From Bog-257 sp963846715 (GTDB lineage Bacteria; Acidobacteriota; Terriglobia; Terriglobales; Acidobacteriaceae), in the NCBI GenBank assembly GCA_963846715.1, contig CAWJXA010000010.1, positions 1 through 64,000 of the forward strand: a stretch of DNA of 64,000 bases, in the 5' to 3' direction. Each line of letters opens with the position of its first letter. The first letter of the stretch is position 1. The position numbers were made by a program, and so were the translations under genes. This document shows, piece by piece, positions 18,334-26,912 of the stretch. The notes beneath the pieces are model-generated. The model ran no database searches and was not told the DNA's origin. It saw only the letters and a list, made by a program, of their open reading frames with translations.

Positions 18334-19522
18334 ATGATCGTTGCAATGCTCGAACACGCCAGCGAAGACCAGATCCAGCGGGTGACCGATCACCTGATGA
18401 AGATGGGCTTTGCTGTACACCGCACCACCGGCGCGCGACAGAGCGTTCTCGCCGCCGTAGGCAAGCGCATCGACTTTGACACCCGCGACCTTGAGGTGCT
18501 GCCGGGTGTCGAGCGTGTGCATCGTATCAGCGCGCCTTATAAGCTCGCGGGACGCCAGTTTCGTGAACACGACACCGTCGTTAAGCTTCCTAACGGGACC
18601 GAGATCGGTGGCAAGGAAGTTGTGGTGATGGCGGGCCCCTGCTCGGTGGAATCGAAGGAGCAAGTGTTTACCGCGGCCGAGTTGGTTGCCAAGGCGGGCG
18701 CAAAGGTCCTGCGCGGTGGAGCGTTTAAGCCTCGAAGTTCGCCCTACACTTTTCAAGGGCTGGGACTGGAAGCGCTGAAGCTGCTGCGCGAAGCCGGTGA
18801 CCGCTATGGCCTGGCGGTGATCAGCGAGGTCATGGAGATCTCGCAGATCGAACTGATGCATGCCCTACGTCGACATTTTCCAGGTGGGCGCGCGCAACAT
18901 GCAGAATTTCAACTTGCTGCGCGAAATAGGCAAGGTGCGAAAGCCGGTGATGCTGAAGCGCGGCATCGCGGCCACCATCGAGGAGATGCTACTCTCGGCT
19001 GAGTACATCCTGTCGGGCGGCAACTACCAGGTCATCTTCTGCGAACGCGGCATTCGCACCTTCGAGACTTACACCCGCAACACCCTGGACATCTCGGCGA
19101 TTCCCATCGTGCACAAGTTGTCGCACTTGCCGATTACGTCCGACCCTTCGCATGGCACTGGGTTGCGCGACAAAGTTGCGCCCATGGCGTGCGCCTCGCT
19201 TGCCGCCGGCGCCGATGCCCTGCTGATCGAGGTGCATCCGTCGCCCGATGAGGCGTTGTCGGATGGCGCCCAGTCTCTCTATCCGCAGCAGTTTTCCGAA
19301 CTTATGGATCAGTTGCGCATGATCGCTCCGGCGGTGGGGCGCACGATCTGGGTGCTCAGCAGATTTGAGAGCCCACAGCGGCTAAGGCGGCGTGGATCAG
19401 ATGCAAGGCCAGTTCTACGGCACGGCTCGCAAGCCATGGAACCCGCAGTTGCTAAAACCGATAGTCCAAAGCGTGGCAGCATGGCGATTCGGCAGATCAC
19501 GATCGTAGGGAACTGGACTTGA
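18334..19522 (+). CDS. aroF: 3-deoxy-7-phosphoheptulonate synthase, frameshifted
   Basis: A DAHP synthase of the Thermotoga/Bacillus-like class: an N-terminal ferredoxin-like regulatory domain (about 1-85) and a KDO8P/DAHP-synthase barrel with VVMAGPCSVESKEQV, KVLRGGAFKPRSSPYTFQG, and, after the shift, VGARNMQNF, LKRGIAAT and SDPSHGTGLRDKV. The extra G at 18862 separates the two halves; without it the joint reads IELMHPYVDIF. It condenses phosphoenolpyruvate with erythrose-4-phosphate. The family sequence ends near 19350 (AVGRTI); the remaining codons to 19522 overlap tyrA and may be read-through after another indel, because a one-base skip there gives a stop at 19383-19385. Confidence 0.87.
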
Positions 19523-20352
19523 TCGGTGGCTCTTTTGGGCTGGCCCTTCGCCAGCAGGAGTTCCCGGGAGCGCTTATTGGCTGCGACCGGCCCGAGGTGC
19601 TGAACGCTGCGCTCATCCGCGGAGCCATCGATCGCGGAGATACAGACGTAAAGCAAGCGGTGGAGGGCAGCGATGTCGTGGTCCTCGCCACGCCGATTGG
19701 CGGCATACTCTCCGCGTTCGAAAAGCTCGCCCCCACGCTTGCTCCCGGCACGCTGGTCACCGACACCGGCAGTACTAAGGTTCAGTTCGTGCAACGCGCG
19801 CGCATGGTGTTCGGCGATAAGGCAGCGGAGCGCGTGCTTCCCGGGCATCCCATGGCCGGCAAGGAGCGCGGCGGCATCGAGAACGCCGACGCTGACCTGT
19901 TCCGCGATGCCGTATGGCTCATCACTCCGATCGACGCCGAACAGCAGTCCACAGAACTTCAGCAGGAATACATTCAATTGCTGGAGTCCATCGGAGCGCG
20001 TGTCGTTACGATGGATGCGGAACGGCATGATCGCCTCTGTGCGTGGATCAGTCACCTGCCGCAGATGATGGCTACAGCACTGGCCTCGATGCTTCGGGAG
20101 GAACTCGGCGACGACGAGGCGGTCGCGCGGATCGGTGGGCGGGCCTTACGGGAGATGACGCGGATTGCAGGCAGCCCTTACTCGATGTGGCGCGACATTG
20201 CGCACACCAATAGCGCGAACATCGAAGAGGCGCTGCTGCGCTTTGAGCAACAATTGGCGCATTTGCGCGAGAACCTGTGCGGGCCGGGACTGCGCGAGAT
20301 GTTCGAGAGTGCCAACAAGTTCGGGGAGAAGCATGGAGCGAAGCGGCAGTAA
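19481..20352 (+). CDS. tyrA: prephenate dehydrogenase, two one-base frameshifts at the N-terminus
   Basis: ATG 19481 begins MAIRQITIVG. Removing one G from 19508-19510 and G19521 gives VGTGLIGGSFGLAL, the Rossmann NAD-binding loop. After 19522 the frame stays open to 20352. Landmarks are IGCDRP at the end of strand two, TDTGSTK, FPGHPMAGKERGG with the catalytic histidine, and a helical dimerisation domain to the end. It oxidatively decarboxylates prephenate to 4-hydroxyphenylpyruvate for tyrosine. It closes the aromatic cluster. Total length after correction is about 289 residues, normal for a monofunctional TyrA without ACT domain. Confidence 0.87.
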
Positions 20353-20412
20353 TCTCCGATTCTGCCCATGATGTGCGTATACTGGGCTCTGACTCCACGC
20401 ATCAAGACTGCC

Positions 20413-20616
20413 ATGGCAGAGATCAAGCCACGATATGAATTTCGGGTTTGGGCCGACACGCTTGCGCCCATTCGAGAAAGGCTCGAGTATCTGGCTTCGC
20501 CGAAGCAGACAGTCAGCCAGGAAACTTATCTGGTCTCCGCTAGAACCGACAAATGTAATGCCGCACCACCTGGTGAGAGCAAAAGCGCCAGGAGATTCCA
20601 AACGAATTGCAGCTAG
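20413..20616 (+). pseudogene. truncated CYTH-like gene remnant
   Basis: From ATG 20413 about 50 residues (AEIKPRYEFRVWADTLAPIR, then SQETYLVSARTDKCNA) resemble the first strands of a CYTH/adenylate-cyclase-like tunnel domain, with charged beta strands and a TYLVSAR-T-K pattern. The expected continuation of the barrel is missing; the frame turns into unrelated sequence and stops at 20616. A deletion or other disruption near 20565 is the simplest reading. It could also be a genuine short protein. The next gene appears related in type but is a different protein. Confidence 0.4.
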
Positions 20617-20676
20617 CGTATAAAGAACACATAAGCAATTCTCATACCAGCAAATATTCGCCACCGAGGAACGACT

Positions 20677-21675
20677 ATGCCAACCGCCACAGCAACTGCA
20701 CCAAGCCGCACCAAAGATGCCAAACTTAGCCCGCATCCTAACAAGACCCGCGAAGCGGTAACCCCCAGTTGGGTGGGACGCGTCCCCCAGCTCAAGCCGG
20801 GCCAGTATGCCGATGGCATGCCTATCCATTCGCCTGAGTACATCTGCTGCAAGCTCATCCTGCGGCCCAACAAGTTCCATTCGCGCGAGAGCTTCTTCGA
20901 CTTCGGCAAGGTCTTCCGGGAACCCGCAAAAGAGCATGGCGTCAAGTTCACGACGGAAGGCTTCATCGAGCAGCCGGTCAAGATCCGTGAAGTGCTATTC
21001 ATCGACACCGACGAATTCCGCCTGTACAACAACGCCTTCATTCTGCGCCGCCGCATTCCCTACAAAGACGGCTTCCCCATCGGCGAGCCCGAAATCGTCT
21101 TCAAGTACAGGAGTGGGGAGTTGCAGACAGCGGCCGAGACCGACGTCCGGCCGAACATCCTCGGCGACCACCGCGTCAAGTTCAAGGTCCAGGCCTTGCC
21201 GCTGAAGGAGAAGCTGGGCGGTATCCGCTTGCTCTACTCCCACAACGTGCAATTCACTCGCGGAGCCATCGGAATGGGTCGCGAAAATATCAGCGACATG
21301 GACGCGCTGATCGACATACTCCCTGTGCTAGCGAAGGTCAGGAAGCACCCGAAAGAACAGATCCATTTGGTCAGCAACACCATTGTCGAGGAGGTCCTGC
21401 AGGACATCGGCCTGCTCGACTTCGGTGACGGCCTGACCTGCAAGGCCAACGTCGCCATCTGGCGCACCCGCGGCGAGCACCGCCCGCTCATCGGCGAGTT
21501 CGCCTACCAGTTCCGTTTCAAGGACCGCTCCCAACTCAGCCCGGATGCCCTGCGCCGTACGGAGGCATTCTTTATCGGACTTCAGTACTCCGCCGAAGAC
21601 TATATCAACTTGGGCGCCACGAAGACTGCGACGGTGTATCGCCTGTTGGGCAACCCCCCTAAATCCCACGAATGA
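20677..21675 (+). CDS. unknown conserved protein, possibly of CYTH/VTC-like fold
   Basis: 332 residues with no signal peptide. The central part has alternating strands rich in paired charges (KIREVLFIDTDEFRLYNNAF, ILRRRIPYKDG, EPEIVFKYRSGEL), the sort of pattern seen in tunnel-type polyphosphate-binding domains, but I do not see a diagnostic ExExK and cannot assign a family with assurance. The first 45 residues are low-complexity and basic. Its stop overlaps the ATG of the following membrane gene by four bases, so the two are translationally coupled. The promoter region is the 60 bases after the CYTH remnant. Confidence 0.6.
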   Translation: MPTATATAPSRTKDAKLSPHPNKTREAVTPSWVGRVPQLKPGQYADGMPIHSPEYICCKLILRPNKFHSRESFFDFGKVFREPAKEHGVKFTTEGFIEQPVKIREVLFIDTDEFRLYNNAFILRRRIPYKDGFPIGEPEIVFKYRSGELQTAAETDVRPNILGDHRVKFKVQALPLKEKLGGIRLLYSHNVQFTRGAIGMGRENISDMDALIDILPVLAKVRKHPKEQIHLVSNTIVEEVLQDIGLLDFGDGLTCKANVAIWRTRGEHRPLIGEFAYQFRFKDRSQLSPDALRRTEAFFIGLQYSAEDYINLGATKTATVYRLLGNPPKSHE

Positions 21676-22238
21676 CGGTCTCGCCAAAACTGTCAGCAAA
21701 GGCCGAGACGCTCGCGGAGCGGCTCGGCCTTTCTTACGAGCATCTCCTCGGGGTCCGGTTCGCCGTCAACGTATCTATTGCCAGCAGCATTGTCTGGTTC
21801 ACTCTGGGTGCCCTTCAAGACAGCACCCCGATCTGGGCGATTGCCTCCTTGGTTGCCGCCTCCGACCCCGAGCCTAAGCAGGCCCGCCAGCTTTTTCGCA
21901 GCCGCATCATCAACGTGCTGGTCGGCTGCGTCGTTGGATTCGCCTTCCTTTTGCTTGGCAGCGGCAAGCCTCGGATGGTCCCGGTTGCACTTGGCGTCAC
22001 GGTCCTCATCTCCACTTATCTGGTGCGCGTTAAGACGATGTGGCGGCAGGCACCTATCACCGCGGCGATTGTCATTGCCGCCAGTCTCGCCAGCGCCTCG
22101 TCCAAGGTTGGGCTCGAACGCGGGTTGCACAGGGTTGCGGAGGTGCTCTTTGGCTCCGTGGTAGGCATGCTGGTGAGCTGGGTGCTGTCGAAGGTTTGGC
22201 TGGTCCGCCGCCCCGAAGACCGAGCTCGCGCGGGATGA
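21672..22238 (+). CDS. FUSC-like inner-membrane protein
   Basis: 188 residues with about four to five membrane helices in hydrophobic pairs, ending in GMLVSWVLSKVWLVRRPEDR. The pattern LGVRFAVNVSIASSIVWFTLG, then PIWAIASLVAASDPEPKQA and a repeated-looking second half resembles the FUSC / aromatic-acid-exporter membrane module. Without the large cytoplasmic domain of true exporters its transport role is uncertain. It overlaps the preceding 332-aa gene by ATGA, which suggests that the two products act together at the membrane. Confidence 0.6.
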   Translation: MTVSPKLSAKAETLAERLGLSYEHLLGVRFAVNVSIASSIVWFTLGALQDSTPIWAIASLVAASDPEPKQARQLFRSRIINVLVGCVVGFAFLLLGSGKPRMVPVALGVTVLISTYLVRVKTMWRQAPITAAIVIAASLASASSKVGLERGLHRVAEVLFGSVVGMLVSWVLSKVWLVRRPEDRARAG

Positions 22239-22241
22239 CGG

Positions 22242-22263
22242 AGTCCGCTGCCAGCTGCGGACT
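22242..22263. terminator. hairpin between convergent genes
   Basis: AGTCCGC and GCGGACT form a perfect 7-bp stem around an 8-base loop four bases after the FUSC-like gene. No U-tract follows on either side, so termination activity is uncertain. Confidence 0.35.
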
Positions 22264-22297
22264 ACCGTTGGCTAACAGCTCGGAACCGTGAGCTCTT

Positions 22298-22819
22298 TCA
22301 GTTCAGTATGCGTTCCGTTGCCCGGTCAATGACGCCAACAACTTCAGCCGCAAACTCTGACGTTCGAAACTTCCGTAGGCGCCGCTTGGCTTTCGGCACA
22401 CTGAACCACGTTGGGTCTCGGTATTCCTCGAGTGGCGGAGCTAAGTGCTTAACCTTGCACAAATGAGCCTCCACCAGGACTACTTGTCTGCGCGAGCCCA
22501 GCTGTCTGGGTTTGCAATGCCGGTAGGAATAAAAGGGGACGGGTTCCACTGAGCCTCTTACGCCAGCTTCTTCGTATGCTTCCCGTGCGGCAGCGTGGGC
22601 ATTCGTTGCGTCTCGGTCCACTCTACCTTTTGGAAAAGTCCAATGGCCGTTCCTGGTGCGCACCAAAAGGAACTCCGGTTCACCTCCGCGTACTCGATAA
22701 CACACCGCAGCTACGTGAACGCGCTGGAGATTGGATACTGGACGAGAATTTGAGCGGCGGAGTCGCGCAGCGCCGGCGTAGCGGGACGGCGGAGGGTCCT
22801 TGCGAGACAAGAATTGCAC
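22298..22819 (-). CDS. Nudix hydrolase
   Basis: 173 residues from GTG 22819, chosen because GGGAG lies five bases upstream; an ATG at 22969 would add 50 residues without family character. The Nudix helix reads GRVDRDATNAHAAAREAYEE followed by AGV. The REAYEE metal-binding core is intact but the glutamate usually found at position 7 of the box is alanine. The FPKGRVD entry and the VHVAAVCYRV first strand resemble diadenosine-polyphosphate hydrolase-like Nudix proteins. Substrate unknown. It converges with the FUSC-like gene and diverges from scoA. Confidence 0.82.
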   Translation of the reverse strand: MQFLSRKDPPPSRYAGAARLRRSNSRPVSNLQRVHVAAVCYRVRGGEPEFLLVRTRNGHWTFPKGRVDRDATNAHAAAREAYEEAGVRGSVEPVPFYSYRHCKPRQLGSRRQVVLVEAHLCKVKHLAPPLEEYRDPTWFSVPKAKRRLRKFRTSEFAAEVVGVIDRATERILN

Positions 22820-23035
22820 TAAAGCTCCCACCCCCACAGTATGCTGTGCTTCGCATCGTACGTCGCATAAATTCTGTGTTAATCGCTGAACCAGTACCAA
22901 CTGGATAAATAGGGAGCAAGAACTCGATGTGTGTCCGCTCCAACCGGTAGGAGCCACTTGGAAGGTCATTTGATGAGGCCGGGCTGCGCAGAACTCGTGG
23001 ACGATTGACCTTTGCGTCGAGGCGACATGCCCCGG

Positions 23036-23041
23036 TACAAT
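23036..23041 (+). promoter_or_regulatory. -10-like element for scoAB
   Basis: TACAAT lies 22 bases upstream of the scoA ATG. A -35 hexamer is not evident. Confidence 0.3.
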
Positions 23042-23063
23042 CGCCGGTCGGAATCAAAATCCT

Positions 23064-23765
23064 ATGGCAATGAACAAGGTAGTTGCGAATGCAGACGAGG
23101 CCGTGCACGACATCAAAGATGGCGACACGCTTATGGTCGGAGGCTTCGGGCTGTGTGGCATTCCCGAGAACCTTATCCGCGCGCTGGTGAAGAAGGGCGT
23201 CAAGAACCTTCATACCATCAGCAACAACGTTGGCATCGATGACTTCGGCCTCGGCCTCATGCTGGCTGCCGGACAGATCACCTCGCACAAAGGCAGCTAC
23301 GTCGGCGAGAACAAGCTGCTGGAAGATATGGTGCTAACTGGGCGCATCGATCTGGAGCTGATTCCGCAGGGCACTTTCGCGGAGCGCATTCGCGCGGGCG
23401 GAGCAGGCATTCCCGGCTTCTACACGCCGACGGGATTCGGCACCATGGTTGCCGAGGGGAAAGAGACACGCGAGTTCGATGGCAGGCCCTATGTGTTGGA
23501 GCTAGCTCTGAAGGCCGACTTCGCGCTCATCAAGGCGTGGAAGGGTGACCGTTGGGGCAATCTGGTCTATCGCAAGACGGCGCAGAACTTCAATCCGATG
23601 ATGGCGACCGCAGCCAAGGTGACGATTGTGGAAGTCGAGCACCTGGTCGAGCCCGGCGAGATCGATCCGGAACAGGTGCACACTCCGAGCGTTTACGTGC
23701 AGCGCATCTTCCAGGGAACGAATTATGAGAAGCGCATCGAGCGGCGAACGCTAAGGAAAGCGTAG
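23064..23765 (+). CDS. scoA: 3-oxoacid CoA-transferase subunit A
   Basis: 233 residues, usual size for the A subunit of SCOT-type transferases. The glycine-rich LMVGGFGLCGIPENLI motif near the N-terminus and the KGSYVGENK, GGAGIPGFYTPTGFGT segments are family hallmarks. With the B subunit it moves CoA from succinyl-CoA to acetoacetate or related 3-oxoacids. A second ATG two codons in (23070) is an alternative start. scoB follows 27 bases later. The nearby ilvE and homoserine dehydrogenase genes are on separate transcripts. Confidence 0.94.
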   Translation: MAMNKVVANADEAVHDIKDGDTLMVGGFGLCGIPENLIRALVKKGVKNLHTISNNVGIDDFGLGLMLAAGQITSHKGSYVGENKLLEDMVLTGRIDLELIPQGTFAERIRAGGAGIPGFYTPTGFGTMVAEGKETREFDGRPYVLELALKADFALIKAWKGDRWGNLVYRKTAQNFNPMMATAAKVTIVEVEHLVEPGEIDPEQVHTPSVYVQRIFQGTNYEKRIERRTLRKA

Positions 23766-23792
23766 AGGCAGGAACCCAGGCAGAAACATCTA

Positions 23793-24482
23793 ATGGCCGA
23801 CGAAAAAACCGTGAAGCAACCGAAGGACACCGAAAAGCGCGATCGCATCGTGAAGCGGGTGGCGCGCGAGTTGCGCGACGGCTTTTACGTCAACCTCGGA
23901 ATCGGAATGCCCACTCTGGTGGCCAATTGCGTGCCGCCGGGGATGGAGGTTGTGTTGCAAAGCGAGAACGGCATGCTCGGCGTTGGCCCGTATCCCGTGG
24001 CGGGCGAGGAAGACGGCGACCTGATCAACGCCGGCAAGGAAACAGTGACGGAGATTCCGGGCACGGCTTACTTCTCCAGCGCGGAATCGTTTGCCATGAT
24101 CCGGGGCGGACACATCGACCTGAGCGTGCTCGGCGCCATGGAAGTGGATGAAGAGGGCAATCTTGCCAACTGGATGATTCCCGGCAAAATGGTAAAAGGC
24201 ATGGGCGGCGCGATGGACCTGGTCGCCAGCGCCAGGCGGGTCATCGTGGCCATGGAGCACACCACCAAGGACGGCTCGCCGAAAATCCTGAAACGCTGCA
24301 CATTGCCGATCACCGGGCTGCGCGTGGTCAACACCATCGTCACCGAGATGGCGTATCTGCGGGTGACGCAGAGCGGACTGGTGTTGGAGGAGATTGCGCC
24401 CGGCTTGACTAAAGACGATGTTCAGCGCGCTACCGAGGCCCCGCTTATCGTCAGTCCAGCACTAAAGACGATGGAGTTCTAA
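23793..24482 (+). CDS. scoB: 3-oxoacid CoA-transferase subunit B
   Basis: 229 residues. The catalytic glutamate lies in VLQSENGMLGVGPYP, where it forms the CoA thioester intermediate, and the GIGMPTLVAN and GGHIDLSVLGAMEVD motifs are in place. The N-terminus has a lysine-rich extension of about 15 residues. It functions only with ScoA, encoded immediately upstream. An 11-bp perfect inverted repeat about 60 bases after the stop can terminate the transcript. Confidence 0.94.
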   Translation: MADEKTVKQPKDTEKRDRIVKRVARELRDGFYVNLGIGMPTLVANCVPPGMEVVLQSENGMLGVGPYPVAGEEDGDLINAGKETVTEIPGTAYFSSAESFAMIRGGHIDLSVLGAMEVDEEGNLANWMIPGKMVKGMGGAMDLVASARRVIVAMEHTTKDGSPKILKRCTLPITGLRVVNTIVTEMAYLRVTQSGLVLEEIAPGLTKDDVQRATEAPLIVSPALKTMEF

Positions 24483-24543
24483 AGCGGCTTGCATGCTTGC
24501 GGGAGCGAGCGGCCATCAGACTGTGCTCCATCGCATCCAATAA

Positions 24544-24583
24544 CAGAAAGAGGGACGTATCGAATTGCGCGCCCCTCTTTCTG
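24544..24583. terminator. bidirectional terminator between scoB and ilvE
   Basis: CAGAAAGAGGG (24544-24554) and CCCTCTTTCTG (24573-24583) are perfect 11-bp inverted arms with an 18-base loop, placed between convergent genes. U-tracts are poor on both sides. Confidence 0.55.
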
Positions 24584-24597
24584 AATCTTGTTATTGC

Positions 24598-25548
24598 CTA
24601 CACGCCCACCGGCTGCTTCTGCTTGACCGGAACCGGAGTCATCCAGCCGAAGCGGTCTTCCGTGGTCCCATTCACAATAGCGTAGAACTCTTTGCGAATG
24701 GACTTAGTGATTTGACCGGCGATGCCGTGCCCCACGGTGATCTTGTCGACCGAGCGGATGGGCGTAATCTCCGCGGCGGTGCCGCTGAAGAACAGCTCGT
24801 CGGCGATGTAGAGCATCTCGCGGGGAATGATCTGTTCGACCACTGGAATGCCAAGCTCCTGGGCAATGTGCAACACCGAGTTGCGCGTGATGCCTGGCAG
24901 CACGCTATTGCCTAGCGGCGGCGTGTAGATGCGGTCTTTGTGCACGACGAAGATGTTCTCGCCCGAACCCTCGCTCACATAACCGTTGACGTCGAGCGCG
25001 ATGCCCTCGCTGTAGCCGTTGACGATGGCTTCCATCTTGATGAGCTGGGAGTTCATGTAGTTGGCGCCGGCTTTGGCCATGGTGGGCATGGTGTTGGGCG
25101 CGAGGCGCGTCCAGGACGACACACAGACATCCACGCCGTCGTCGCAATCGGCCGCGCCAAGGTACTTGCCCCACTCATAATTCGCGACGTAAACCTCGGT
25201 GGGCGAGTTGAATGGGTTGACGCCGACCTGCCCATAGCCGCGCAGTACGATGGGGCGGATGTAGCACGGTGACACTTTGTTGGTAGCCACCAAGTCCACC
25301 GCTGCCCGGCACAATTCGTCCAGGGAATAGTCGAGGTCAATGCGGTAAATCTTGCAGGACTGGACCAGGCGCAACATGTGGTCGCGCAGACGAAAAATAG
25401 CCGGGCCCTTATCGGAGTGATAGCAGCGGATTCCCTCAAACACCGAGGAGCCGTAGTTGATCACGTGAGCCATCACGTGGACCTTCGCGTCATCCCAGGG
25501 AATCAGTTGCCCGTTATGCCACACGTAATCGGTTGCTTTAATAGACAT
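24598..25548 (-). CDS. ilvE: branched-chain amino-acid aminotransferase
   Basis: 316 residues, fold-type IV PLP enzyme. The family features are INYGSSVFEGIRCY near the N-terminus, YIRPIVLRGYGQVGV, the PLP lysine in TMAKAGANYMNSQLIK, the SEGSGENIFVV motif and the FFSGTAAEITPI phosphate loop. It catalyses the last step of Leu, Ile and Val synthesis. AAAGGAG precedes the ATG at good spacing. A TATAAT box at 25698-25703 predicts a leader of about 140 nt; no run of branched-chain codons typical of an attenuator is present there. Confidence 0.95.
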   Translation of the reverse strand: MSIKATDYVWHNGQLIPWDDAKVHVMAHVINYGSSVFEGIRCYHSDKGPAIFRLRDHMLRLVQSCKIYRIDLDYSLDELCRAAVDLVATNKVSPCYIRPIVLRGYGQVGVNPFNSPTEVYVANYEWGKYLGAADCDDGVDVCVSSWTRLAPNTMPTMAKAGANYMNSQLIKMEAIVNGYSEGIALDVNGYVSEGSGENIFVVHKDRIYTPPLGNSVLPGITRNSVLHIAQELGIPVVEQIIPREMLYIADELFFSGTAAEITPIRSVDKITVGHGIAGQITKSIRKEFYAIVNGTTEDRFGWMTPVPVKQKQPVGV

Positions 25549-25697
25549 TCGGCTGCTCCTTTAAAGAATCGGAGTGGTCCCCGTTTGTGTTGTTAGGCTG
25601 TCGGGCCGGACGTGCAGGATACAGGTGACGCTCATTCCGACAACCAACGCTACGGCGCTCGAGGGTGGTGAGCATCAGAGAATCAGCTTAACTCGGA

Positions 25698-25703
25698 ATT
25701 ATA
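25698..25703 (-). promoter_or_regulatory. -10 element for ilvE
   Basis: TATAAT on the minus strand, 150 bases upstream of the ilvE ATG. A 10-bp site GACCACTCCG (25714-25723) overlaps the expected -35 position and recurs inverted at 25570-25579 just above the ribosome site. Confidence 0.4.
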
Positions 25704-25859
25704 ACTGACGTTCGACCACTCCGAGCCAGGGTTTTATTTGCCCTCAGCAATCGCTTTCCGTCCCGTAGAAATGGATGCGTTGCGGCGGCGCCGGGCTGCG
25801 AAAATCCGGGGATTTTGTGACCGTTCGCCGATTGGCGCTGCCAGTTCACATCCGGCAGT

Positions 25860-25865
25860 TACAAT
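25860..25865 (+). promoter_or_regulatory. -10-like element for homoserine dehydrogenase
   Basis: TACAAT followed by AAAAGG (an apparent ribosome site) and then an in-frame ATT at 25879. If real, all ATG, GTG and TTG candidates upstream are outside the transcript. Confidence 0.35.
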
Positions 25866-25878
25866 AAAAGGTACAGCC

Positions 25879-26910
25879 ATTCTCAGCCTGGAGATTTCCA
25901 TCCGGACCTACAATTTCGCCATCGCCGGCTTCGGCAATGTAGGTCGGGCCTTGGCCGCGCTGCTGGTAAGAAAGCGGAATGAACTCCGAGACCGCTACGA
26001 CGTGGATTGGCGTATCACGGGCGTGGCGTCGCGCCGGTTAGGCTGGCTTACGACGCCGGATGGGTTCTCTGCCGCGAAGTTGCTGGCTAACGATCTTGCC
26101 GGCGCGCAGGTCGCTGCTGGCGTTGGCGACTGGCTGCGAAAGGCTGGGGCGGAGGCACTGTTTGAGGTCAGCTCCCTGAATGCCGCAACCGGGCAGCCGG
26201 CGATTGCGCATATTCGAGCGGCGTTGGAGGCGGGGGCCCATGCCATCAGCGCCAATAAAGGGCCGGTAGTGCACGCCTATCGGGATCTGACCGATTTGGC
26301 TACGGCCAAGGGACGACGGTTTTTGTTCGAATCGGCGGTGATGGACGGCGTACCCATCTTCTCGCTCTTTCGCGAGACGCTGCCGGCCGTCGAAGTTCGC
26401 GGCTTTCGCGGAGTGTTGAATTCCACGACCAATGTCATCCTGGAAGGTATGGAAGCCGGGATGACGTTCGACGAATCGATCCGCCAGGCACAGCGGTTAG
26501 GCGTCGCGGAATCCGATCCGACCGACGACATTGAAGGCGTGGATGCCGCAGTGAAGGTAGTTGCGTTGGCCAATGTCCTGATGCGGGCGGACCTGAAGCT
26601 GCACGATGTCAGCAGGCAAGGCATCCGCGGAATCACGGTGGAGCAATTACGCGAAGCGCGCGCCAAGGGCGAAGCGTGGAAGCTGGTTTGCAGCGCCAGG
26701 CGCGCAGAGAACGGGCGCGTAGAGGCGTCAGTGGCGCCTCAGCGGCTCAAGCTTTCCGATCCACTGGCACTGGTGAAAGGCACGTCGTCGGTCATCAGTT
26801 TTGCCACCGACGTCTTTCCAGAGTTGATCCTTACCGAGCAAGACCCCGGGCTGGAGGCCACCGCATACGGTTTGCTGGCAGACTTCCTCACCGCGGTCAG
26901 GAGTTCTTAG
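25879..26910 (+). CDS. hom: homoserine dehydrogenase
   Basis: About 343 residues. The NAD(P)-binding loop FAIAGFGNVGRALAALL is at the N-terminus; AGAHAISANKGPVVHAY, FRGVLNSTTNVILEGM and DPTDDIEGVDAAVKVVALAN are catalytic-domain signatures. It reduces aspartate semialdehyde to homoserine for Met, Thr and Ile. There is no C-terminal ACT domain. The start is uncertain: TTG 25738 and ATG 25771 are in frame but would add unrelated residues and precede the likely promoter; AAGG is ideally placed for an ATT start at 25879, with CTG 25888 as another choice. The next gene begins two bases after its stop. Confidence 0.87.
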   Translation: MLSLEISIRTYNFAIAGFGNVGRALAALLVRKRNELRDRYDVDWRITGVASRRLGWLTTPDGFSAAKLLANDLAGAQVAAGVGDWLRKAGAEALFEVSSLNAATGQPAIAHIRAALEAGAHAISANKGPVVHAYRDLTDLATAKGRRFLFESAVMDGVPIFSLFRETLPAVEVRGFRGVLNSTTNVILEGMEAGMTFDESIRQAQRLGVAESDPTDDIEGVDAAVKVVALANVLMRADLKLHDVSRQGIRGITVEQLREARAKGEAWKLVCSARRAENGRVEASVAPQRLKLSDPLALVKGTSSVISFATDVFPELILTEQDPGLEATAYGLLADFLTAVRSS

Positions 26911-26912
26911 TT

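Noticed and set aside
15123..20352. Programmed frameshifting in trpF, trpA, aroF and tyrA
   Set aside because: No slippery heptamer or shared stimulatory structure at the shift points, and the same indel bias appears in unrelated genes of the window.
20146..20937. Open frame of about 263 codons on the minus strand across the tyrA end and the CYTH remnant
   Set aside because: No family resemblance, and the plus strand carries TyrA and the start of the 332-aa protein.
25549..25697. T-box, attenuator or riboswitch in the ilvE leader
   Set aside because: No run of branched-chain codons, no T-box sequence and no terminator hairpin next to the ribosome site were seen; a leader frame present there has no Leu/Ile/Val cluster.
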